Source of the DNA: an uncultured Prevotella sp.
GTDB taxonomy: Bacteria; Bacteroidota; Bacteroidia; Bacteroidales; Bacteroidaceae
Reading direction: 5' to 3'
Assembly: GCA_937892695.1 (NCBI GenBank)
Contig: CALBJK010000281.1
Coordinates: 1-7,338, forward strand
Length of the DNA: 7,338 bases
This document shows positions 1-6,815 of this stretch, in pieces (the stretch's first letter is position 1; each line of letters begins with the position of its first letter). The notes under the pieces were generated by a model. It did not search any database, was not told the DNA's origin, and was given only the letters and a program-made list of their open reading frames with translations. The position numbers were made by a program, and so were the translations under genes.

Positions 1-1037
1 CGCAACGTTATAAGAAAGAACTTGAAGCAGAAATACCACAGGTAGACAAGTTCTACGGCAAATTCAACTACCGCCAGCTGCTCACCGACCTAGGCAAAGC
101 AGAAACGCCGTCATGCGACGGAGGACGACATCTAACGACACCGCGCCACTATGCTTACCTGAAGATAAGTGAAGGCTGTGACCGCCATTGCGCTTACTGC
201 GCCATTCCGATAATGACGGGACGGCATGTGAGCCGTCCCGAGACCGACATTCTGAACGAAGTACGCTCACTTGTCGCCGGCGGAGTGAAAGAGCTACAAG
301 TAATTGCCCAAGAACTGACCTACTACGGTATAGACATTGACGGGCAACATCACATAGCACAGCTGATAAACGACATAGCCGACATTCCCGGCGTGAAATG
401 GATAAGACTACACTATGCTTACCCGAACCAGTTTCCGCTGGATTTGCTCGATGTTATACGCCAGCGACCCAACGTGTGCAAGTATCTCGACATTGCCTTA
501 CAACACATATCCGACAATGTGCTCAAACGGATGCATCGGCATGTGACCAAGAAGGAGACAATAGAACTTGTAAAGAAAATGCGCGAAGCTGTTCCGGGGC
601 TGCACCTGCGTACGACAATGATGGTGGGGTTCCCTGGGGAAACAGAAGAAGACTTCAAAGAACTGCTCGACTTTGTACGCCAGACACGATTCGAACGTCT
701 CGGTGCTTTTGCTTACTCTGAAGAAGACGGCACATACAGTGCAGAGCATTATAAAGATGATGTTCCGCCAGAAGTGAAACAACGCCGGCTCGACGAGCTG
801 ATGGCTTTGCAACAGGAAATAAGTGCAGAGATTGAAGCAGAAAAGGTCGGACAGACGATGAAGGTAATAATCGACCGAAAAGAAGGCGACCACTATGTAG
901 GGCGGACAGAATTCTGCTCGCCTGAGGTTGACCCAGAAGTCATCGTGAAGTCAGAACATCGTCTGCATACGGGTTCATTTTACGAAGTACGTATCAACGA
1001 CAGTGATGAATTCGACCTTTACGGGGATGTGCAGTAA
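1..1037 (+). CDS. rimO: RimO, ribosomal protein S12 methylthiotransferase (5' end missing)
   Basis: Radical-SAM methylthiotransferase that adds a methylthio group to the conserved aspartate of ribosomal protein S12 in the cytoplasm (family knowledge). The frame is open from base 3 to the TAA at 1035-1037, giving 344 visible codons; RimO is usually about 430-440 residues, so roughly 90 N-terminal residues, including most of the first Fe-S (UPF0004) domain, lie outside the window. The radical-SAM cluster motif CDRHCAYC (CxxxCxxC) is at 177-200, followed by AIP and GRHVSRP. The sequence SEGCDRHCAYC is typical of RimO rather than of the tRNA enzyme MiaB. A C-terminal TRAM-like domain starts near VGQTMKVIIDR (about 847) and runs to the end. 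An in-frame ATG at 213 falls after the cysteine motif and cannot be the true start. The HU gene follows after 64 nt on the same strand, probably on the same transcript. Confidence 0.95.
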   Translation, partial: QRYKKELEAEIPQVDKFYGKFNYRQLLTDLGKAETPSCDGGRHLTTPRHYAYLKISEGCDRHCAYCAIPIMTGRHVSRPETDILNEVRSLVAGGVKELQVIAQELTYYGIDIDGQHHIAQLINDIADIPGVKWIRLHYAYPNQFPLDLLDVIRQRPNVCKYLDIALQHISDNVLKRMHRHVTKKETIELVKKMREAVPGLHLRTTMMVGFPGETEEDFKELLDFVRQTRFERLGAFAYSEEDGTYSAEHYKDDVPPEVKQRRLDELMALQQEISAEIEAEKVGQTMKVIIDRKEGDHYVGRTEFCSPEVDPEVIVKSEHRLHTGSFYEVRINDSDEFDLYGDVQ

Positions 1038-1101
1038 GAGATGTTTTCAATTCCGAAGTGACTTTCAAGTAATGGAGACAATAACATTGAGAGTTAAAAA
1101 G

Positions 1102-1395
1102 ATGAACAATAAAGAATACATATCAGAATTGTCGCAACGTTGTGGCTATACTCAGGAAAACACGCAGAAACTTGTACGTGCCGTACTTGATAAAATGGCC
1201 TCAGGATTTGATGAAGGCGAAAATATCTTCATTCCTTCGTTCGGGACTTTCGAGCTGAAAAACCGCATGGAGCGGATTGTAGTAAATCCATCGACAGGAC
1301 AACGTATGATGGTGCCTCCAAAGCTCATACTAAACTTCAAGCCATCAGCTTCGATAAAAGAAAAACTAAGAAAAGGAGATGCCGATAATGAATAA
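1102..1395 (+). CDS. HU/IHF-family DNA-binding protein (97 aa)
   Basis: Small nucleoid-type DNA-binding protein, expected to dimerise and bend DNA. The 97 residues cover the whole HU fold: N-terminal helices (MNNKEYISELSQRCGYT...), the core IPSFGTFELKNR (compare HU GFGTFEVR), the arm-tip motif NPSTG with its intercalating proline, and the C-terminal FKPSASIKEKL that matches HU FKPGKALKE. The start at 1102 is chosen because MNNKEYI aligns with HU N-termini. In-frame ATGs at 1003 and 1072 would add a tail unlike HU, and 1003 would also run into rimO. No clear Shine-Dalgarno sequence is seen. The final codons overlap the start of the next gene (ATGAATAA, 1388-1395), which suggests translational coupling and possible heterodimerisation with that protein's HU domain. 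It is too diverged to assign to hupA/hupB or ihfA/ihfB. Confidence 0.9.
   Translation: MNNKEYISELSQRCGYTQENTQKLVRAVLDKMASGFDEGENIFIPSFGTFELKNRMERIVVNPSTGQRMMVPPKLILNFKPSASIKEKLRKGDADNE
1371..1378 (+). promoter_or_regulatory. Shine-Dalgarno-like site for the HU-LysM gene
   Basis: AAAAGGAG lies 9 nt before the ATG at 1388, inside the 3' end of the preceding HU gene. This is the only good ribosome-binding sequence noticed at a gene start here. It favours 1388 over the in-frame ATG at 1379, which directly abuts the motif and so leaves no spacer. A third ATG at 1397 is also possible. Confidence 0.6.
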
Positions 1396-2968
1396 GATGT
1401 CTGATTTGGCCGCCACACTCGTTGACAAATACGGATTGAACCAAAAGGATGCAGAACATTTTGTAGCGTCAATGTTCGATGTCATTAACGACGGCCTTCA
1501 AAGTGCTGACCGTATGGTGAAAGTGAAAGGACTCGGCACTTTCAAGCTTACTAGTGTAAGTCCGCGTGAAAGTGTCGATGTAAACACCGGCGAACGCATT
1601 GTAATAGACGGACGAGACAAAATTTCGTTTACACCAGAAACAGCACTGCGTGACCGTGTAAACCAGCCGTTTTCACAGTTTGAGACCGTTGTCCTGAACG
1701 ACGGAGTAAACTTTTCTGATGGAAACGACACATCCGTTGACGAAAACAAGACGGATAATGAAGACGAATCAAAAGAAACATACGATAATACAGAACAAGA
1801 TTCGGACAAGAAAGAAACACCTTCTGATGAAACAGCTAATGAAGTTGTCAAAGAAGAAGCCATTCTGACTAAGGTAGAAGCCGTGCCGAAAGAAAATACA
1901 GACACAAAGCATTCTGATGAAAAAGACTCCCCTGATGGCATTGCAGTTTCCGACAAAGCAGGAAAAGAGGAAGAAAGAATTTCAGATGTTCCTTCAAGCG
2001 ATACGCCTAGAATAAACGTAACTGTTGAAAATGAACAAGAAACTGTTACGGCAGAAAAAGAAAAAAATGCTTTAACAGAAAATAACGAGAATGATTCATT
2101 AGAAAATGTCACAGAATCAGAAATAGATGGATTGCCATTGCCTGATCCTCTCGACAGACCAGACATTGTAGCACGCCAATTATTTACAGATTCGGTATCG
2201 ACATCAGAAGAAGATGGTATTGACGAAAGTAGAAAAAGACTTTCCAAAGCAAAGAAAAAATACTCGCCTCGGCCTTCGGATGTCACAAATAAAGAAGAAA
2301 TACAGAACAATGAGAACACAAAGCTGGCAGCAGAAGCACCATCTACAGAACAAAATGTGACGGAAACTAAACATAAAGATGTCTGCGCAGACGATGAAAA
2401 CGAATCACACAGAAAGGACATTGCTATCAGCATATTGTCTGCATTGCTGTTTGCTGCTCTTCTCAGTGTGGCGTTCGTGGCATATTACTTTAACGATTAT
2501 GCCGAAGAAAAACAAAACCGCATTTCCGAGCTTGAAGCCATGCTGTCGGACAGCAGACGTACAGCAGCCCAGTTAAGACAACGAAATATCAAAGAAAAGC
2601 CTGCTACAGCAAATTATGACATAAACAGCCAGGTTTCAAACAATGCAGGGGAAAAAAGAAAGGCTGTTTCATCCAAAGAAAAACAACAAGGCAATTCTAA
2701 GAATCAGACTTCTTCTACAGAACAAGATGCGCACCTAAGCTCGCATTATAATGCCGATGCGAGAGTAAGGACAGGAGCATACATAATAACAGGTGTGTCG
2801 AATGTCGTGACCGTAAAATCAGGCCAGACGTTGGCTTCAATAAGCCGCCACTATTTAGGTCCGGGAATGGAGTGCTATGTCGAAGCCGTCAATGGTGTAA
2901 CAGAAGTTAAGGCTGGTGACAAGCTTAAGATACCTGAGCTTACTCGCAAACGTAAAGCGAAAAAATGA
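1388..2968 (+). CDS. Membrane-spanning HU-domain protein with acidic linker and C-terminal LysM domain
   Basis: About 526 residues from ATG 1388. Domains in order: HU/IHF-like domain, residues 1-97 (VKVKGLGTFKL and DVNTGERIVI replace HU GFGTF and NPxTG); low-complexity Asp/Glu/Lys/Ser/Thr/Asn-rich linker, about 105-342; a hydrophobic segment, about 346-367 (core SALLFAALLSVAFVAYY), preceded by HRK and followed by acidic residues, so predicted N-in/C-out; a short likely coiled coil, about 371-400; a polar spacer; and a LysM domain, about 472-516 (VTVKSGQTLASIS...VKAGDKLKIPEL), with a basic tail. LysM normally binds N-acetylglucosamine-containing glycans such as peptidoglycan. The layout suggests a tether from DNA in the cytoplasm to the wall in the periplasm; that role is inference. 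The HU arm tip lacks the usual proline. It overlaps the upstream HU gene by 8 nt and is followed by a hairpin terminator. Domain calls are firm, function is open. Confidence 0.88.
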   Translation: MNKMSDLAATLVDKYGLNQKDAEHFVASMFDVINDGLQSADRMVKVKGLGTFKLTSVSPRESVDVNTGERIVIDGRDKISFTPETALRDRVNQPFSQFETVVLNDGVNFSDGNDTSVDENKTDNEDESKETYDNTEQDSDKKETPSDETANEVVKEEAILTKVEAVPKENTDTKHSDEKDSPDGIAVSDKAGKEEERISDVPSSDTPRINVTVENEQETVTAEKEKNALTENNENDSLENVTESEIDGLPLPDPLDRPDIVARQLFTDSVSTSEEDGIDESRKRLSKAKKKYSPRPSDVTNKEEIQNNENTKLAAEAPSTEQNVTETKHKDVCADDENESHRKDIAISILSALLFAALLSVAFVAYYFNDYAEEKQNRISELEAMLSDSRRTAAQLRQRNIKEKPATANYDINSQVSNNAGEKRKAVSSKEKQQGNSKNQTSSTEQDAHLSSHYNADARVRTGAYIITGVSNVVTVKSGQTLASISRHYLGPGMECYVEAVNGVTEVKAGDKLKIPELTRKRKAKK

Positions 2969-2980
2969 GTAAGTATAAAG

Positions 2981-3016
2981 CCCCAAATCAGTTCTTATGC
3001 TTAAACCGATTTGGGG
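2981..3016. terminator. Bidirectional intrinsic terminator between convergent genes
   Basis: Perfect 9-bp inverted repeat CCCCAAATC (2981-2989) and GATTTGGGG (3008-3016) with an 18-nt loop. It starts 12 nt after the stop of the HU-LysM gene and ends 9 nt before the stop of the minus-strand DUF1460 gene. The plus-strand transcript continues into a T-rich run (TAAATAATTTTATTTTA). The minus-strand transcript meets CTTTATACTTACTCATTTTTT. Neither tail is an ideal immediate U-tract, but the position between two converging ends makes termination in both directions the simplest reading. Confidence 0.75.
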
Positions 3017-3025
3017 TAAATAATT

Positions 3026-3889
3026 TTATTTTACTCTTATTACTCTTATGCCTGTCTGTGTACGTTGATTGCTCATATAGGAACGTAATGTCTTGGGTTC
3101 TTCTACAACCCGTTTGCGTAGCATAGATGCATTCAACAAATGGAGTCCATCCTTATGCCAGACCGCGAACCCAATATGTGAAATATCAAGTCCTGCCTTC
3201 CGTGTTGTAATGGCAATGATGTCACCATCATGCACAGTTCTGCGCATCAGAGTTGTATTGGCAATAGAAGTTTTAGGTATGTACCGATAAGTGCGACCGT
3301 TGATTTTATCCTCCATTTTCTTTATTCTCTTAATCAATTCAGGACGACGGTTTATCATAGGATACTTGTCTGGATGGGCACTCATGTAACCTATATTGAT
3401 TGTATGAACAGCAGTAAACGGGGGATTCGGGGATTGTACTTCTTTTACAAAGCCCATCCCTGTGTTTTCGTCAATCCATTGCGAGAAATAATGAAGACGA
3501 CTTGTATAGCTTACATTACCGTTGTCGTACCTGATTTCACGCAAGTAATTGCAGAAATCCGAAAAATTCAGTTTACCGTACTTAACGCACAAATACATTG
3601 CTAGAACATTCTCGACATAAGTAGTACAATCAAGTTGTCTCAAATTGACAACCAGACGTTCATATTTGTTTTTTTCCAACGTTTTTGCCACATACGGCAA
3701 GGAGCGCAATCTACGCGCAAGGTAAATGACGGTATTAGTATTACGAGGCTGTCTTCTTGCATCCCGTATTAGACTCACAACTTTCGAACTGTCACCTTTC
3801 GTGTATTGAACTTTATTCAGATTTACAGCTGATGAAGCAGTCGCTACAACAGCTGTAAACATCATTATTAATATAAGATTCTTTTTCAT
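3026..3889 (-). CDS. DUF1460 N-acetylmuramoyl-L-alanine amidase-like protein (NlpC/P60 type)
   Basis: 287-residue exported cysteine amidase of the DUF1460 family. A Bacteroides member is known to cut the bond between the muramyl sugar and L-alanine in small muropeptides such as anhydro-tracheal-cytotoxin-like fragments, as part of wall turnover (family knowledge). Visible here: a signal peptide at residues 1 to about 21 (MKK, hydrophobic core, then ATASSA), with no lipobox; the catalytic cysteine C88 in LDCTTYVENVLA; the family motif SRLHYFSQWIDEN (130-142); DGDIIAI (221-227); the probable catalytic histidine H238 in SHIGF; and HLLNAS (250-255). All expected active-site motifs look intact and the length is normal. 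It is the last gene of the minus-strand operon, 13 nt after the DUF4421 gene, and ends just before the shared terminator. The substrate is inferred from the family and not shown by the sequence. Confidence 0.9.
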   Translation of the reverse strand: MKKNLILIMMFTAVVATASSAVNLNKVQYTKGDSSKVVSLIRDARRQPRNTNTVIYLARRLRSLPYVAKTLEKNKYERLVVNLRQLDCTTYVENVLAMYLCVKYGKLNFSDFCNYLREIRYDNGNVSYTSRLHYFSQWIDENTGMGFVKEVQSPNPPFTAVHTINIGYMSAHPDKYPMINRRPELIKRIKKMEDKINGRTYRYIPKTSIANTTLMRRTVHDGDIIAITTRKAGLDISHIGFAVWHKDGLHLLNASMLRKRVVEEPKTLRSYMSNQRTQTGIRVIRVK

Positions 3890-3902
3890 TTAATAAATCA
3901 TT

Positions 3903-4991
3903 TTACTTTCGGTCAAAGTTGAAACCGATATACAGATTCACACTTCCGAAAAAATTATTCGTAGAAAATTGTGCCTTTCTATAATTGTAAGAATGAAGTA
4001 TTGTATTTGCACCGAAATACCATTTGGTATTGTTCCAGACAACACCAAACCTCCCTACTCCATCTATATTAAAATTACGAATGGAAAAGTCTCTAAAGAA
4101 ATCATCTTTATGCGCCTGGTCGCCTGTAGTCTGCTTGTATCCCAAAGCAAACGAGGCAGACGCACAAAACAGCCAATTGTGAGCGAAAACCCAATTATAA
4201 GCATACCCTCCCGATACAGAAATATCCTTATATCTTATCTTGCCGAATGTAAGGTTCTGATCAATATACTCCGAAGCGATGTCACTTCCTAGTTTTCCGG
4301 AGACGAGAGAATTCAGCTTGTCCCAATCTATACTTAACGAATGGACTGTATATCCAACGCCTACCATCGGCGAACCGCAACTGCGTCGCTGCACTGTACT
4401 CTGACTGAAAGCAGCCGGATAAGAAAATTGACGATGATTGAAAATATAGTAGAGATTGAAGCCTGTAATACTTACATTAATGCCATTGTAAGGAGTGTTT
4501 TTGATAGGAGATGTATCGACATCATTACCGAAAAACATTTCGCGTATCTTATAGTCATTCCCCGTCTTACGATAGAAAAGGTCTACTCCGATTTGCGAAC
4601 TGTAAAGACTGATATCCAACTCTCGCTTAGTGCTGTTCTTGCCTCCGATATGCTTCAAGTCAAAGGTGTATCCAAGAAATATCCATCTCCATCCGAAATA
4701 TGGTCCAAGCTTTACGGATGGTTCCGGTGCAAACGTAATTGTATTACCCTGATTTGTGCTTATCCTGTAGACCTCGTAAGTGTTGGTATTCTGCAACATC
4801 AAGGCATAATTATAATGCTGTGGTTCGATGAATGACGTATCTACTCTACTAAAATCCTGTACGAAACTGTACAAAGTGTTGGCAACACGTTTGAAAAACG
4901 GTTTTCTATTTGTTGTAGTGCTGTCGTTTTCATCTCCCATGCATACTACAGTATTGGAAAGCATCAATAGAAAAGCGACAGCCTTTATCAT
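3903..4991 (-). CDS. DUF4421 family protein, probable outer-membrane beta-barrel
   Basis: 362 residues, recognised as DUF4421 mainly from the segment GPYFGWRWIFLGYTFDL (96-112) and the overall layout. The function of the family is not established. The N-terminus has a signal peptide (IKAVAFLLMLSNTVV). The rest is rich in alternating aromatic/polar segments with many Gly and Tyr residues (for example ISVSGGYAYNWVF and WYFGANTILHSY) and ends in NLYIGFNFDRK, resembling the closing strand of a Bacteroidetes outer-membrane beta-barrel. A cysteine at residue 17 follows the hydrophobic core and is itself followed by MGDEND, so a lipoprotein cannot be excluded, although the lipobox (TVVC) is poor. 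It starts 24 nt after the oxidoreductase stop and lies 13 nt before the DUF1460 amidase gene, so it is probably co-transcribed with both. A role as a pore or partner for the amidase would be speculation. Confidence 0.8.
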   Translation of the reverse strand: MIKAVAFLLMLSNTVVCMGDENDSTTTNRKPFFKRVANTLYSFVQDFSRVDTSFIEPQHYNYALMLQNTNTYEVYRISTNQGNTITFAPEPSVKLGPYFGWRWIFLGYTFDLKHIGGKNSTKRELDISLYSSQIGVDLFYRKTGNDYKIREMFFGNDVDTSPIKNTPYNGINVSITGFNLYYIFNHRQFSYPAAFSQSTVQRRSCGSPMVGVGYTVHSLSIDWDKLNSLVSGKLGSDIASEYIDQNLTFGKIRYKDISVSGGYAYNWVFAHNWLFCASASFALGYKQTTGDQAHKDDFFRDFSIRNFNIDGVGRFGVVWNNTKWYFGANTILHSYNYRKAQFSTNNFFGSVNLYIGFNFDRK

Positions 4992-5015
4992 TTTAGATTC
5001 TATTGTATTAAGATA

Positions 5016-5999
5016 TTATAACTTACCAAGAATGCGATCCATTACCCAATTGACCGGCGTAGCACTTATACTTGTGCAGTCACACTTTCCGATACCCTGT
5101 AAGTCTTCAATGACCGACTTGATAATGGGAAGCTGTACGTAAGGAGGATTAGGAACAGTAATGCTTGACCGTCCACTGCTTGTGACGATTTCGATTGGGT
5201 CGTAGGTGTAGACAGAGAAAGACAACATTCCCTTTTCTCCTATCACTTCGATGCGGTCTTCCTTGGCACTCTTATGTCCGACAAAACACCATGAACCACT
5301 TCCAGGCAAACCGTTTTCGAAAAAGAAACATGCGCTTATAGTGTCCTCAGCATCATAAAGACGTGCCCGATTTGAGCAATAGCCATGGGCACGTGTTATT
5401 ATGCCGAATATTTCTTGCAGAAGATCAAGCTGATGTGGGGCAAGATCGTAAAAATAACCGCCTCCTGCAATATCTGGCTGAAGTCTCCACGGTAGATTGG
5501 TACGGCTCTGGTAGTCGAGGTCGCGGGGCGGTACGGAAAAACGAATCTGCACATTAGCAACTTTACCAATTAGGCCACTTTCTATTATTTGCTTCACCTT
5601 GCGGAAATAAGGCAAGTAACGACGATAGTATGCAACGAAGCAAGGCACTCCTGTTTTCTCACTGATACGATTGATTCTTGCACAATCCTCATAACTTGAT
5701 GCGAGGGGTTTCTCAATGTAGACAGGCTTGCCTGCTTTCATTGACATTATCGCAAATGTTGCATGGCTAGAAGGCGGCGTAGCTATATACACTGCATTGA
5801 CATTCGGGTCGTCGATAAGTTCCTGCGCATCGGTGTACCATTTATTTATCCCATGACGTTCGGCGTAAGAACGTGCTTTCAATCCATTCCGGCTCATGAC
5901 GGCTTCGACATACGAACCATCGACTTCATTGAATGCCGGACCAGATTTCTTTTCGGTAACCTCACCACAACCTATAAATCCCCAACCTATTTTCTTCAT
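5016..5999 (-). CDS. Gfo/Idh/MocA-family NAD(P)-dependent oxidoreductase
   Basis: 327 residues from ATG 5999. Cytoplasmic two-domain dehydrogenase/reductase, usually acting on sugars, inositols or their derivatives. An N-terminal Rossmann fold is shown by GFIGCGEV (7-14), followed by AVYIATPPSSHA and the family signature EKP (96-98, in VYIEKPLA). The C-terminal alpha/beta domain carries GGGYFYDLAPHQLD (179-192), with the usual Asp (D185) and His (H189) of the active site. ATG 5999 is preferred because MKKIGWGFIGCG begins directly with the Rossmann strand. An upstream in-frame ATG at 6035 would add twelve Lys/Tyr-rich residues and overlap nudC by 20 nt. With the chosen start the gap to nudC is 16 nt. 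The substrate cannot be read from the sequence, and an exact enzyme name (for example anhydrofructose reductase or inositol dehydrogenase) would be a guess. Confidence 0.9.
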   Translation of the reverse strand: MKKIGWGFIGCGEVTEKKSGPAFNEVDGSYVEAVMSRNGLKARSYAERHGINKWYTDAQELIDDPNVNAVYIATPPSSHATFAIMSMKAGKPVYIEKPLASSYEDCARINRISEKTGVPCFVAYYRRYLPYFRKVKQIIESGLIGKVANVQIRFSVPPRDLDYQSRTNLPWRLQPDIAGGGYFYDLAPHQLDLLQEIFGIITRAHGYCSNRARLYDAEDTISACFFFENGLPGSGSWCFVGHKSAKEDRIEVIGEKGMLSFSVYTYDPIEIVTSSGRSSITVPNPPYVQLPIIKSVIEDLQGIGKCDCTSISATPVNWVMDRILGKL

Positions 6000-6015
6000 G
6001 CTATACTTGTACTTT

Positions 6016-6792
6016 TCATTTTTCTTTTTCTTCAAGCCAATGATCGATAAGAATTCTGGCCAGACTCAATTTCTCAGGTATAGTAGGAAGATTGTCCTTT
6101 TCAAACCATCCTCCGCAGGTGAGCTCTGACCTCTGGAGCTTCAATTCTCCACTGTCATAATCGGCATAGAAACCAACCATCAACCCGCAGGGATAAGGCC
6201 ATGGCTGCGATGCATAATAGCGTATGTTCTTGATTACAATGCTAGTCTCTTCCCTTACTTCCCTTATTACGGCCTCTTCAAGAGTTTCACCAGTCTCCAC
6301 GAATCCGGCCACAAGACCATAAAAATCACTTTTGAAGTTGCGGGCATGTACAAGCAGCAACTTGTCGCCGTGACTTATAAGAACAATGATAGCCGTAGCC
6401 AACTGAGGCCATACCTCATTACCACATTTGGTACAACGCTTTGAAATGCTTGTATGAAATACCATAGGTGAACCACACACACCACAGTATTGGGTATTGT
6501 GATTCCAATAAAGCAGTTCTTGACATTTGCCGGCTTTAAGATATAAAGGATGTGACAGTTTATAAAAAGATTGCCGCAATCCGCACATTTCATAACAATA
6601 GCAATCTGTTACAGGCTCTACAATATTGAATGTCTTCACCTGTTTGCCGTCTGACATAGGCGTTATGTCAAGAACATCACCATCTGCCTCGATGCCTTCA
6701 GGCTTATCTCCGTAAGGTATCGTATACGTCCCGTCCGCTTTCTTCTTAAGAAGAAGGCTTCCATTGCAGAATATGAACCAATAGTTTTGCAT
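6016..6792 (-). CDS. nudC: NudC-like NADH pyrophosphatase (Nudix hydrolase with zinc ribbon)
   Basis: 258 residues from ATG 6792, the usual size (E. coli NudC has 257). Hydrolyses NAD(H) to NMN(H) and AMP; E. coli NudC also removes NAD caps from RNA (family knowledge). Visible: an N-terminal NudC-like domain; a zinc ribbon with C103, C106, C120 and C123 (YCGVCGSPM...RCTKCG); a Nudix box at about 163-185 (GFVETGETLEEA then REVREETSI); and the NudC signature SQPWPYP (195-201), matching SQPWPFP. The acidic REVREE metal ligands are intact. The last Gly of the Nudix consensus is Ser (S184), and the signature continues CGLM rather than the common QSLM. ATG 6792 is chosen because an in-frame ATG at 6840 lies upstream of the likely promoter and adds a 16-residue tail. 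It is the first gene of the four-gene minus-strand cluster. Confidence 0.9.
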   Translation of the reverse strand: MQNYWFIFCNGSLLLKKKADGTYTIPYGDKPEGIEADGDVLDITPMSDGKQVKTFNIVEPVTDCYCYEMCGLRQSFYKLSHPLYLKAGKCQELLYWNHNTQYCGVCGSPMVFHTSISKRCTKCGNEVWPQLATAIIVLISHGDKLLLVHARNFKSDFYGLVAGFVETGETLEEAVIREVREETSIVIKNIRYYASQPWPYPCGLMVGFYADYDSGELKLQRSELTCGGWFEKDNLPTIPEKLSLARILIDHWLEEKEK

Positions 6793-6815
6793 GATTTGAC
6801 AAGTTATTTTCGTTG

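Noticed and set aside
498..893. 131-residue minus-strand open frame inside rimO
   Set aside because: Cys/Phe/His-rich shadow of the well-supported rimO frame, with no recognisable family.
1041..1061. Six-codon reading frame between rimO and the HU gene (ATG 1041 to TGA)
   Set aside because: Too short and without a ribosome-binding site or attenuator-like structure; expected by chance.
1498..2433. 311-residue open frame on the minus strand
   Set aside because: It is antisense to the acidic linker and HU domain of the HU-LysM gene. Its Ser/Phe/Val-rich product is what the complement of Glu/Asp/Lys/Thr codons gives, and no domain is recognisable.
4341..4835. 164-residue plus-strand open frame opposite the DUF4421 gene
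   Set aside because: Lies entirely antisense to a frame with a signal peptide and family motifs, and its product resembles nothing known.
6000..6035. Upstream start for the oxidoreductase at ATG 6035
   Set aside because: Adds a Lys/Tyr-rich tail before the Rossmann strand and overlaps nudC by 20 nt. ATG 5999 fits the family better, though the longer form cannot be fully excluded.
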